This document shows, one piece after another, positions 7,919-16,064 of a DNA stretch of 45,226 nucleotides. Source of the stretch: Modestobacter marinus (GTDB lineage: Bacteria > Actinomycetota > Actinomycetes > Mycobacteriales > Geodermatophilaceae); the NCBI RefSeq assembly GCF_019799945.1, contig NZ_JABGCH010000034.1, forward strand, positions 1-45,226, given 5' to 3'. The notes under the pieces were generated by a model. The model saw only the letters and a program-made list of their open reading frames with translations, was not told the origin of the DNA and did no database searches. The number at the start of each line of letters is the position of its first letter. The stretch's first letter is position 1. Made by a program: the position numbers and the translations under genes.

Positions 7919-9181
7919 TCAGTCGGCCGTCAGATCCCGGCCGCCGCCGGCGCCGCCGGGCAGGATGTTCCGGTCGAAGATGGACAGCGGGATGCTGATC
8001 GAGACCGCGCTGTTCGGGATGTCCACCACGCCGCCGATCCGGCCGTCGACCGGCGCCGCCCCCAGGAACAGATAGGCCTGCTCGAAGGTCCAGTCCATGG
8101 CCGGCATCAGGAAGTTGATGGCGTTGAGGCAGGCCTGGCGGTAGGCGACGGTCGCGTTCATGTAGTAGTTCCGGCCGTCCTCGACGCTGATGCCCTCGAA
8201 GGTGATGAACTCCGAGTAGTTCGGCCCGACCCGACCCGGCTTGAAGAACGGCATGGACTGCTTGTACCTGTCCATCCCGCCCTTGATCAGGTCGAAGTGC
8301 AGGTCGATGAACCCGGGCATCTCGATGGCCCCGCAGAAGGTGATCTCGCCGTCGCCCTGGGCGAAGTGCAGGTCGCCGATCGAGAACAGGCCGCCGGTCA
8401 CGAAGACCGGCATGTAGACCCGGCTGCCGACGCCGAGGTCCTTGATGTCGACGTTGCCGCCGTGCTCCCGCGGCGGGATGGTGCGGCAGGCCTCGGCGGC
8501 GGCCCGCTCGAAGTCGCTGCCGCTCAGCGTCCCGAGCAACGCGTCATGGGGCAACGGGGGGAGCGCAAGCCCAGGGACCTGCGGGGCGCCGGGTGTCTCG
8601 CCGCCGTGGGCGGGGATGTCACCGGTGACCCGGTCCGGGTTCTGGTCGATCAGTGCCTGTTCCCGGCGGTTCCACTCGGCGAGCAGGTCCGGCGACGGCG
8701 CACAGCCGAACAGCCCCGGGTGGGAGTTGCCGATGAACCGCACGCCGGGGACGTGCCGGCTGCTGGTCCAGATCCCGTCGAGGTCCCAGATCGCCTTGGA
8801 CGCCTGCGGGGAGTAGTCGGTGAGGAAGCCGCCGCCGTTCTCCTTGGCGAAGATCCCGGTGTAACCCCACGGCTGCACGTCGAAGGGGCCGATGTCGACG
8901 ATGTCGACCACGAGCATGTCGCCGGGCTCGGCGCCCTCGATCGCGAACGGGCCGCTCAGCATGTGACACGGGTCGATGTTCATGTCCCGGATGTCGTCGG
9001 CGTCGTCGGTGTTGCGGACCTGGTCGTCGGTCCAGTCCTTGCACTCGATCCGGTACGTGGCGCCGGGCGCGACCGTGTTGGCCGGCGGGATGTCGGGGTG
9101 CCAGCGGTTGTGTCCGGGCACCGTCTGGTCGCGCATCGACACGCTCAGGTCACGGTTGATTTCGAAGATTACTTCGGGCAC
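7919..9181 (-). CDS. fmdA: Formamidase/acetamidase 1 (FmdA/AmdA family)
   Basis: A 420-residue cytosolic amidase that would hydrolyse formamide or acetamide to ammonia and the acid. Family landmarks are GHNRWHPDIPPANTV (about 23), LSGPFAIEGAEPGDMLVVDI, WGYTGIFAKENGGGFLTDY, HPGLFGCAPS, and GDLHFAQGDGEITFCGAIEM with the conserved Glu and Cys region. Length matches the family. The GTG start at 9181 is preceded by TGAGGAG. It follows formamidase 2 by 46 bases, on the same strand. The two paralogues differ clearly along their length, so they are old duplicates or separately acquired, and may split short-chain amide substrates between them. Confidence 0.9.
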   Translation of the reverse strand: MPEVIFEINRDLSVSMRDQTVPGHNRWHPDIPPANTVAPGATYRIECKDWTDDQVRNTDDADDIRDMNIDPCHMLSGPFAIEGAEPGDMLVVDIVDIGPFDVQPWGYTGIFAKENGGGFLTDYSPQASKAIWDLDGIWTSSRHVPGVRFIGNSHPGLFGCAPSPDLLAEWNRREQALIDQNPDRVTGDIPAHGGETPGAPQVPGLALPPLPHDALLGTLSGSDFERAAAEACRTIPPREHGGNVDIKDLGVGSRVYMPVFVTGGLFSIGDLHFAQGDGEITFCGAIEMPGFIDLHFDLIKGGMDRYKQSMPFFKPGRVGPNYSEFITFEGISVEDGRNYYMNATVAYRQACLNAINFLMPAMDWTFEQAYLFLGAAPVDGRIGGVVDIPNSAVSISIPLSIFDRNILPGGAGGGRDLTAD

Positions 9182-9227
9182 GGGAACTCCTCAGGTCAGT
9201 GCGAACGGGATGGACGGACGGTCCTGC

Positions 9228-10481
9228 TCAGAAGCTCGACTTCGGAACGCCCATGCCAGGGTCGACCCGGGCCGGCCCGGACGACGAGGGCGTGACGTCG
9301 ACGTCGAAGATCCCGGTCGGGATGTAGACGGTGGAGCAGGAGTTCGGGATGTCGACCACCCCGGAGAGCCGGCCCTCGATCGGCGCGGCGCCGAGGATCA
9401 TGTACGCCTGCTCGGGGGACCAGCCGAACTTCGTCAGGTAGTCGATCGCGTGCAGGCAGGCCCGCTGGTAGGACAGGTGCGAGTCCAGGTAGCGCTGCTC
9501 GCCGTCCAGGGTCACCGACGTCCCGGAGAAGGCCAGCCACTTGTCGTAGCGGGGGTCCACGTTCCCGGGCATGAAGATGGCGTTCTCACTGACCCCGTAC
9601 GTCTCCATCCCGCCCTTGATCAGGTCGACGTGCAGGTCCATGAAGCCGCCCATCTCGATGGCCCCGCAGAAGGTGATCTCACCGTCGCCCTGGGAGAAGT
9701 GCAGGTCGCCCATCGACAGCTTCGCACCGGGCACGAACACCGGGTAGAAGACCCGGCTGCCCTTGGTCAGGTTCTTGATGTCCTGGTTGCCGCCGTTCTC
9801 CCGGGGTGGAGCGGTGCGCGCTGCCTCGCCGGCGACGCGGTCGTACTCGGCGCCCTCCAGCCCGCCCAGGATGGCGTCCTGTGGCAGCGGCGGCAGGGCC
9901 AGCGGTGGCACGCGGTCGGGGTCGGTGGCGATCAGGGCGCCCTCGCGGCGGTTCCAGCGGGCCAGCAGCTCCGCGGAGGGCGCGGTGCCCATCAGGCCGG
10001 GGTGCACGATGCCGGTGAAGGAGACGCCCGGGACGTGCCGGGACGTCGCCGTCTGCCCGGAGAAGTCCCAGATCACCTTGTACGCGTCCGGGAACTGCTC
10101 GGTGAGGAAACCGCCACCGTTCTGCGTGGCGAAGATCCCCGTGTACCCCCAGCCCTGCCCGGCGAGCGGGCCGGAATCCTCCTGGGGGATCGGCCCCACG
10201 TCGAGGATGTCGACGATCAGCAGGTCGCCGGGCTCGGCGCCCTCCACGGCGAAGGGCCCGCTGAGCACGTGCACCGTGCTGAGCGGCGCGTCCCGGACGT
10301 CGTCGGCGGAATCGTCGTTGTGGATGGCGCCGTCGAACCACTCGCGGCAATGCACCCGGAAGCTGTCCCCGGGCCGGACGGTCACCTGCGTCGGGATGTC
10401 GGGGTGCCACCGGTTGTGGCCGAGGTACTGCTGCTCGGTGAACTTCTTGCTGGAGTCGAGGGGGAACACGAGTTCGGGCAC
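9228..10481 (-). CDS. fmdA: Formamidase/acetamidase 2 (FmdA/AmdA family)
   Basis: A 417-residue paralogue of the next gene: YLGHNRWHPDIPTQVTV near residue 19, LSGPFAVEGAEPGDLLIVDI, GYTGIFATQNGGGFLTEQF, HPGLMGTAPS and GDLHFSQGDGEITFCGAIEM. The open frame reaches further upstream, but GTG at 10481 gives MPELVFPLD, aligned with the paralogue's MPEVIFEIN, and has AGGAGG eight bases before it. It lies 57 bases behind the AmiS channel gene. Product ammonia would feed nitrogen assimilation and formate would need export or oxidation. Compared with paralogue 1 it lacks an insertion of about 15 residues before LALPPLP. Confidence 0.9.
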   Translation of the reverse strand: MPELVFPLDSSKKFTEQQYLGHNRWHPDIPTQVTVRPGDSFRVHCREWFDGAIHNDDSADDVRDAPLSTVHVLSGPFAVEGAEPGDLLIVDILDVGPIPQEDSGPLAGQGWGYTGIFATQNGGGFLTEQFPDAYKVIWDFSGQTATSRHVPGVSFTGIVHPGLMGTAPSAELLARWNRREGALIATDPDRVPPLALPPLPQDAILGGLEGAEYDRVAGEAARTAPPRENGGNQDIKNLTKGSRVFYPVFVPGAKLSMGDLHFSQGDGEITFCGAIEMGGFMDLHVDLIKGGMETYGVSENAIFMPGNVDPRYDKWLAFSGTSVTLDGEQRYLDSHLSYQRACLHAIDYLTKFGWSPEQAYMILGAAPIEGRLSGVVDIPNSCSTVYIPTGIFDVDVTPSSSGPARVDPGMGVPKSSF

Positions 10482-10537
10482 GGGCTGGCCTCCTGGTCTC
10501 GGGAGCGGAACGGTGGGACGGCTGCTCGGTCGGCGGG

Positions 10538-11221
10538 TCACCTCCTCCGGTCGGCCGGCTGGGACGGGCCGGCGGCCTGCGCGGCGGTCTCGCCCTCGCG
10601 CAGTTCGGGCGCCGGGGCGTCGGTTGCCGGGGCTCGCCGGTCACGGAACTTCGGGAACAGGGCCAGGGACAGCAGCAGGACGACGGCGAGCACGATCGCC
10701 GACGTCATCACGTTGTCCTGCCACACGCCGGTCAGTAGCAGGAACGCGGGGACGGCGCAGGTCACCACCCCGGCCACGACGGCCACCAGACCGGTGAACC
10801 GGGTGAGCCCCTCCCGCTTGAGCCCGAGCACGAGGAAGAACAGCGCCCACAGCACCGCCCAGTACAGCCAGATGACACCGAAGGCCGGGTCGTCGAGCCG
10901 GCCGAAGTTCAGCCCCGCGAAGACCACCGCGCAGCCCGCCACGAAGGCGGAGAACCAGCCAAGCCCGGTGCCGTCCAGGCCGTAGATGAGGTTCAGGCCG
11001 ACGTACAGGTAGGTGAAGCCGAACAGGTAAAGGCCGGAGGCGCCGAGGACCACGTCCGGGTCGCCCCCCGAGGTGATGATCAGGTAGGTCGGCGTGAACA
11101 CCTGCAGCGCGCCGACGAAGAAGTTCAGCGGCGCGGCCGCCCGGGCGTCCACCCGGCCCAGCAGCATCAGGCCGTTGACGATCAGGACCGCTCCGACGTA
11201 CAGCAGACCGACGCTGGCCAT
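10538..11221 (-). CDS. AmiS/UreI-family amide or urea channel
   Basis: A 227-residue membrane protein with about six to seven hydrophobic helices, starting MASVGLLYVGAVLIVNGLML. The segment LFGFTYLYVGLNLIYGLDGT and the later AFGVIWLYWAVLWALFFLVL are characteristic of the AmiS/UreI family, which lets short amides or urea cross the cytoplasmic membrane. The C-terminal 40 residues are polar and probably cytosolic. ATG at 11221 is favoured over the GTG at 11230 because GGGGA lies nine bases before the ATG but touches the GTG. It stands directly ahead of the two formamidases, which fits substrate entry for them. Confidence 0.85.
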   Translation of the reverse strand: MASVGLLYVGAVLIVNGLMLLGRVDARAAAPLNFFVGALQVFTPTYLIITSGGDPDVVLGASGLYLFGFTYLYVGLNLIYGLDGTGLGWFSAFVAGCAVVFAGLNFGRLDDPAFGVIWLYWAVLWALFFLVLGLKREGLTRFTGLVAVVAGVVTCAVPAFLLLTGVWQDNVMTSAIVLAVVLLLSLALFPKFRDRRAPATDAPAPELREGETAAQAAGPSQPADRRR

Positions 11222-11281
11222 GTCGGTCACTCCCCTCTGTGAGTGGGTCGGGTTCCCGTGGACCTGCGGAGCGCCCCGCCG

Positions 11282-11605
11282 TCAGGGGCGGGGCAGCCGG
11301 CTCAGGGCCGGATTGCGCAGCACGTCGGCTCGCCGGCCGGGGCCCCGCCCCGGAGGCGGTGAGGAGACGACGTCGGGTTCGTCCCGGGTGCGCTCCGTGC
11401 GCTCGACGAGAGCGCGCCGCACCGGGGAGCCGAAGGACAGGCGGGGTGCGGTGAACACCCGCGCGGCGGGCGTCCCACAGGCCGGGCACTCGACCGCGGC
11501 CGGGGCGGCGCCCATCGCGCAGCGGGTCTCGGTCGTGCCGTGGTCGGGGCATCGGTACAGGTAGACGGCGATGTCGGACCTCCGGGTGCACCGGCGGAGG
11601 GGCAC
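11282..11605 (-). CDS. FmdB-like zinc ribbon protein (copy 2), start uncertain
   Basis: The core reads VYLYRCPDHGTTETRCAMGA then VECPACGTPAARVF, a zinc ribbon in which the first pair is Cys-x2-His instead of Cys-x2-Cys. The tail is Arg/Pro rich and ends LSRLPRP at 11282. An in-frame GTG at 11605 gives 107 residues. The conserved part, however, begins much later, just after an ATC codon (about 11569-11571) with GGAGG six bases upstream, so a shorter product with an unusual start is possible. It is the first gene of the leftward amide cluster, 60 bases before the AmiS gene. Confidence 0.6.
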   Translation of the reverse strand: MPLRRCTRRSDIAVYLYRCPDHGTTETRCAMGAAPAAVECPACGTPAARVFTAPRLSFGSPVRRALVERTERTRDEPDVVSSPPPGRGPGRRADVLRNPALSRLPRP

Positions 11606-11743
11606 TTGGCCCCTCGGACCAGGCGGACATTCGTCCCGGCCACCGGAGGCGATCAAGGCGCTGGATCCCGCACAGGCCGCGGTCCCGACGCCGCGCGGCG
11701 CGTCGTGACGCACCGGATGGAGCCCCCCGGGCATTTCGCGGCG

Positions 11744-11770
11744 ATGTCGAACGTGTGTCCTGCGTGTTTC
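11744..11770 (-). promoter_or_regulatory. GlnR-like phased half-sites upstream of the amide cluster
   Basis: On the minus strand GAAAC (11766-11770), GACAC (11755-11759) and GACAT (11744-11748) follow each other at exactly 11-base steps, the spacing of GlnR half-sites (GTnAC-n6-GnAAC). GlnR is the actinobacterial nitrogen regulator and amide use is a plausible target. The match is by eye only. A 6-base inverted repeat (11762-11767 with 11774-11779) overlaps it. Confidence 0.3.
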
Positions 11771-11863
11771 GGGACACGCCGGGCGCGGCGCCCGCTTGAC
11801 CGGGCACGGCCTGGTAGGGACGTTGAGCCAAGTCCACCGCTGCCGAGCCCGGAGGGTCCGAGG

Positions 11864-12905
11864 GTGGAGCGGCCCGTCGTGTCCGGCGCGGTGGCGAACC
11901 TCGCCGCCGGGACGCTGTTCGGCTGGAGCCTGGTCGCCGAGCAGGCGGCCGCGGACGTCGGCGCACCGGGCTCCGCGGGCGCCGCCGTCTTCGCGGTCTC
12001 GATCGCCGTCTTCACGGCCGCGTTGCTGGCCGCGGGCCGGGCGCTTCCCGCCGTGGGGCCCCGGCGGCTGCTCGGCGGTGCCGCCGGGCTGGCGGCCACC
12101 GGCCTCGGTGGAGCGGCGGCCGTGCCGCATCCGCTGGCGCTGTGGGGCGGGGTGGGGGCGCTGTTCGGCACCGCGAGCGGACTCGCCTCCGGCGTCGCGG
12201 TCGGGCTCGCCGCCCGGTCCCCACCTCCCGCCGCGGCACGGCGACCGACCTGGTCGTCGCCGCCTACGCCGCCGGTCCGGTGCTCCTCGGCCTGGCTGCT
12301 CCAGCGGCGCTCGCCGCCGTCGGCTGGCGGGCCTGCCTGGGCGCGCTGGCGGTGATGGTCGGCGGCCTGCTGGCGGGGGCGGCACTGCTCGCCCCCGCCG
12401 ACCGCCCTGAGCGCCGTGGCACGGCGGCGGCCGGGCCGCTGCCGCGGCGGACCCTTGTGCTGCTCTGGGTGCTCTTCGCCGGTGGGGCCGCTCCCGGGCT
12501 CCTGGTGTTCGCCGTGGCTGCCCCGGTGGCCGCCGACCGCGGCCTGAGCTCCGGCGTGGCCGGCGCGGCGGTCTCGCTGCTGGCCGCCGGCAACCTGGTC
12601 GGGCGGCTGGTCGCCGGCTGGTGGTCCGACCGGATCGGCCGGCCGCCTGCGCTGGCGACGGCGCTGGGCGTCGCCGCCATCTCCGCGGCGAGTCTCGGCA
12701 GACCGACGGCCCCCTGGCTCGTCCTCGGCGCCTTCGCCGGCACGGGGCTGGCCTACGGCGCGGTCTCCGCGCTGGTCCCGGCGGTCACGGCGGACCGGGT
12801 CGTGGTGTGCGCCTTCCCCCGGGCCTACGGTCGGGTCTTCACCGGCTGGGGCTGCGCGGGACTCGTGGCGCCGCTCGCCGGGGGAGCCCTCACCGGCGCC
12901 GGCGC
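11864..12905 (+). pseudogene. MFS transporter, frameshifted and truncated by integrase
   Basis: GTG at 11864 with GGAGG eight bases upstream starts VERPVVSGAVANLAAGTLFGW, and several membrane helices follow in frame 2 as far as GLAARSP. A one-base loss in a C-run near 12222 shifts the frame; the transporter continues in frame 1 as TSRRGTATDLVVAAYAAGPV, VLLWVLFAGGAAPGLLVF, GNLVGRLVAGWWSDRIGRP (the DRxGR loop motif) and GWGCAGLVAPLAGGALTGAG. It then runs into integrase sequence at about 12895-12913. The layout resembles oxalate/formate-type MFS porters, which would suit removal of formate made by the formamidases, but that is inference. Two separate lesions make it inactive. Confidence 0.8.
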
Positions 12906-12907
12906 CC

Positions 12908-13729
12908 GCGGACGTGCGCCCGTCCGAGGTTCAGGCGTGGGCCACCGACCGGTCGAGGGTGCTGGCCCCGACCACCCTGCGACAAGCGGTCGGGCTGCTG
13001 CGAAGCGTGTACGGGGCCGCGGTCCTCGACAGGCTGGTGGCCTCCTCACCCGTCGTCCGCATCCAACTTTCTCGGCACGAGAGGGAGCGGGTCGTGCCGC
13101 TGTCGGTCGAGCAGGTCGCGGCCCTCGCCCAGGCCATGCCGGAGCGCTACCGGATCATGGTCCTCACTCAGGCCGGACTCGGCCTTCGGATCGGCGAGCT
13201 GCTGGCTCTACGCGTCGCGGACGTCGACTTCCTGCGCCGCACCGTGCGGATCGAGTGGCAGTTCACCCAGGGGTCGAAGGGGGAGCGGAGCGAGCCAAAG
13301 ACTCCCCGGTCGAGGCGGACCGTGCCGCTGCCCCGCATGGTCGCCGACGTGCTGGCGGCCCACCTGGCGGCGTACCCAGCGGCCGAAGACGGGACGATCT
13401 TCACTACCGGGAAGGGCACCGCGCTCGGGCACGTCTACTACCGCCACAACCTGATCCGTCGGGCGGTGACCGAGGCGGGGCTGCCGAAGGGAACGACGAG
13501 TCATGACCTGCGGCACCACTACGCGAGCGTCCTGCTCGCGGCCGGTGAGTCGGTCGTGGCGGTGGCCGAGCGGCTGGGGCACGAGGACGCCTCGCTGGTC
13601 CTGAGCACCTACGGGCACCTGATGCCGGACTCGGACGACCGGACGCGCAGCGCCATCGACGCGGCGTGGGACACAGCCGGCGCCTCGTGTGCCCCAGATG
13701 TGCCCCAGGGCGCCCGGTCGGTCCGTTAG
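12908..13729 (+). pseudogene. Tyrosine integrase lacking its N-terminus, fused into the MFS gene
   Basis: The frame begins within the core-binding domain (VRPSEVQAWATDRS, LRQAVGLLRSVYGAAVLDRL) and contains a full catalytic domain: Arg in GLRIGELLALRVADVD, HDLRHHYASVLLAAGES, LGHEDASLVLSTYGH with the Tyr nucleophile. A phage or ICE integrase of this type has roughly 370-400 residues; 100 or so N-terminal residues, including the arm-binding domain, are missing. No good ribosome site precedes GTG 12914. The stop (13727-13729) overlaps the xth stop on the other strand by two bases, which places the recombination target in the 3' end of xth. Catalysis might survive but site recognition should not. 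Confidence 0.85.
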
Positions 13730-13737
13730 TCGGCCAG
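13718..13737. other. Candidate attachment-site core, copy 2
   Basis: Identical over 20 bases to 4346-4365, in direct orientation. It spans the tail of the integrase and the last codons of intact xth, so crossover here would keep the xth reading frame. Together with copy 1 it bounds the 9.4-kb interval with the amide cluster. Confidence 0.5.
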
Positions 13738-14529
13738 CTCGACCACGACGGGGGCGTGGTCGCTGGCGCCCTTGCCCTTGCGCTCCTCGCGGTCGATCAG
13801 CGCCCCGCTGACCCGGCGGGCGAGCGCGGGGGAGGCGAGCACGAAGTCGATCCGCATGCCCTCGCGACGGGGGAAGCGCAGCTGGGTGTAGTCCCAGTAC
13901 GTGTAGACGCCGGGCCCCGGGGTGTACGGCCGGACGACGTCGGTGAAGCCGCTCTCGACCACCCCGCGGAACGCCGCCCGCTCGGGCTCGGAGACGTGCG
14001 TGGAGTGCGCGAACACCGACATGTCCCACACGTCGTCGTCCTGCGGGGCGATGTTCCAGTCGCCGACCAACGCGACCTGGGCGTCGGCGTCGGTGGTCAG
14101 CCAGCCGCCCGCGGCGACGCGCAACGCCTCCAGCCACTGCAGCTTGTACTGCAGGTGCGGATCGGCCAGCGTGCGGCCGTTGGGCACGTACAGGCTCCAC
14201 ACCCGCACCCCGCCGCAGGTGGCCCCCAGCGCGCGGGCCTCGGCGGCCGGCTCGACGCCCTCCTTGGCCGCCCAGGTCGGCATGCCGGGGAAGCCGACCT
14301 CGACGTCGGACAGCCCCACCCGGGACAGCAGCGCGACGCCGTTCCACTGCGAGTGGCCGACGTGCGCGACCTCGTAGCCCAGCGCGCGGAACCGCTCCTC
14401 CGGGAACTGGTCGTCCCGGCACTTGGTCTCCTGCAGTGCGACGACGTCGACGTCACTGCGCCGCAGCCAGGCCTCCACCCGGTCGGCTCGACTGCGGATG
14501 GAGTTCACGTTCCACGTTGCCAGGCGCAC
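13726..14529 (-). CDS. xth: Exodeoxyribonuclease III
   Basis: A 267-residue AP endonuclease and 3'-5' exonuclease of base excision repair. All catalytic blocks are present: TWNVNSIRSR at the N-terminus, VALQETKCRDDQFP (metal-binding Glu), WSLYVPNGR, LVGDWNIAPQDDDVWD (Asp, Asn), GMRIDFVLAS and ASDHAPVVVELAD (His). GTG at 14529 gives MRLATWNVN, the normal family start; no strong ribosome site is visible. The 3' end coincides with an integrase stop and has a displaced second copy at 4354-4532, so its last 180 bases were probably supplied by an integrated element while the frame was preserved. It follows the hemD remnant by 11 bases on the same strand. Confidence 0.95.
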   Translation of the reverse strand: MRLATWNVNSIRSRADRVEAWLRRSDVDVVALQETKCRDDQFPEERFRALGYEVAHVGHSQWNGVALLSRVGLSDVEVGFPGMPTWAAKEGVEPAAEARALGATCGGVRVWSLYVPNGRTLADPHLQYKLQWLEALRVAAGGWLTTDADAQVALVGDWNIAPQDDDVWDMSVFAHSTHVSEPERAAFRGVVESGFTDVVRPYTPGPGVYTYWDYTQLRFPRREGMRIDFVLASPALARRVSGALIDREERKGKGASDHAPVVVELAD

Positions 14530-14540
14530 GGGGGACCAGC

Positions 14541-15681
14541 CTAGGTGGCCAGGCGGTACCCGCGCTTGACCACCGTGCTGACCACCGGTGCACCGAGCGC
14601 GGCCCGCAGTCGCGCCACGGCGACCTCCACTGCGTGCCCGTCCTGGCCGCCGGACAGCTCGGTGAGCAGGTCGGCGCGAGACAGCACTGTCCCCGGCCGG
14701 CGCGCCAGGGCGCGCAGCACCGCTATCGACCCCGGGGGCAGCTCGACCAGGTTCCCGTCGAGGACGACGGCGTGCCCGCGGACCTGCACGCGGTGCCGGC
14801 CGCAGTCCACGACCGGGTCGCGCTCCGGCAGCCGGGCGACCACCTCCCGGGCGAGCGCCCCCAGCCGGGCGCGCGCGGGCTGCACGGCGGTCACCCCGGC
14901 GGCCGTGAGCAGGCCGGCGGTCACCGGGCCGACGGCGAAGGGGACGACGGAGCAGCGCAGCGCCCGCAGCACGTCGTCCCGCACCCCCGCCTTGGTGGCG
15001 ACCTGCAGCAGGCTCCCGGCCGCCGGTGCGCTCGTGAAGGTCACCGCGTCCACCCCGCCAGCCGCGACGGCGTCGACCAGCCGGCGGAGCGGCCCGGTGT
15101 CCTCCGGCGGCACCCACCGGTAGACGGGGACCCGCACGACCTCGGCACCGGCGGAGACCAGCCCGCTGACCAGGTCGGGGAGCGGGTCGCCGTGCAGCTG
15201 GACGGTGACCCGCCGGCCGGCCAGCGGTCCCGCGGCGCCGGAGAGCAGGTACTGGAGCACCTCTGCCGAGCTCTCCGACGGCGGTGACCAGGCGTCGACC
15301 AGCCCGGCGCCGCGGATGGCGCCGCGCGCCTTCGGGCCGCGCGCGATCACCCGCGCCCCCTCCAGGTGCTCGCGCAGCGGCAGGTCCCAGGCCTCGGCCG
15401 CCTCCAGCCACCCGCGGAAGCCGACCCCGGTGGTCACCACCACCAGGTCGACCGGTGCGGCGAGCACCGAGCGGGTCGCCGCCACGAGCTCGGCGTCGTC
15501 CGGGAGCGGCACGATGCGGATCGCCGGTGCGTAGGACCACCCGCGCGCCGCGTCGCTTGAGGAGCGCGCCCAGCTCCTCGCGTCGGCGGGCCGCGGTGAC
15601 CGCGACCGGGTACCCCGCGAGGGGTGGCGGCTCGGCTCCCGGCGGCAGGGTGCTGTGCAGCTCGGCTCCCCGCTCGCTCAC
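14541..15681 (-). pseudogene. Uroporphyrinogen-III synthase / winged-helix fusion with a frameshift
   Basis: This HemD-type protein carries a C-terminal DNA-binding domain, a fusion common in actinobacteria next to nitrite reductase genes. From GTG 15681 the frame reads SERGAELHSTL, then LAGYPVAVTAARRREELGAL as far as ARVV. A one-base insertion near 15541 then breaks it. The rest continues in another frame as YAPAIRIVPLPDDAELVAAT, VVVTTGVGFRGWLEAAEAWD and, after about residue 280, an OmpR-like winged helix (LPPGSIAVLRALARRPGTVL, VEVAVARLRAALG, VVKRGYRLAT). The GTG overlaps the nirD stop (GTGA), so the genes were translationally coupled. If the indel is real, only a fragment from a later start could form; a base-call error is possible because the remainder is perfectly conserved. 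Confidence 0.75.
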
Positions 15682-16064
15682 CGGGATGCGAGCGGCGGAC
15701 CGACCTCGACCAGTCCCTCCCGCAGCCGGACGGCGTGCACCGGCAGCCGCACCGCGGCGTCGTCCGGGGCGTCGAGGCACACGCCGGTGCGCAGGTCGAA
15801 GACCTGCTTGTACATCGGCGAGGCGACCGTCGGGACCTCACCCCGGGTGCCGACGATGCCGCGGGCGATCACGTAGGCGGCGCTGAACGGGTCGCGGTGA
15901 CCCACGGCGTGCACGCTGCCGTCGAACAGCCGGAACAGCGCCACCTGCCGGCCGTCGACCAGGGCGGCGACGCCGCGTTCGGGCTGCAGGTCCGCGACGG
16001 CGCAGACCGGCGTCCAGGGACTGGCGTCCGGGTCCGCGTCGGCAGAGGGGGCGAGGGTGGTCAC
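15678..16064 (-). CDS. nirD: Nitrite reductase (NADH) small subunit
   Basis: A 128-residue NirD, the small partner of the cytosolic assimilatory nitrite reductase. It has the Rieske-like beta fold (WTPVCAVADLQPERGVAALV, VALFRLFDGSVHAVGHRDPF, VASPMYKQVFDLRTGVCLD) but no Cys-His pairs for an iron-sulfur cluster, which is normal for NirD. GTG 16064 overlaps the nirB stop by four bases, and its own stop overlaps the start of the HemD-type gene, so three genes form one unit. Confidence 0.92.
   Translation of the reverse strand: MTTLAPSADADPDASPWTPVCAVADLQPERGVAALVDGRQVALFRLFDGSVHAVGHRDPFSAAYVIARGIVGTRGEVPTVASPMYKQVFDLRTGVCLDAPDDAAVRLPVHAVRLREGLVEVGPPLASR

Noticed and set aside
7571-9295. A 574-codon frame opposite formamidase 1
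   Set aside because: Shadow frame of the minus-strand amidase and zinc ribbon genes, without family signatures.
13726-15780. A 684-codon frame joining hemD and xth as one fusion protein
   Set aside because: Only the first 50 and last 267 residues match families; the middle is the wrong frame of hemD, so the joined frame results from the hemD frameshift.
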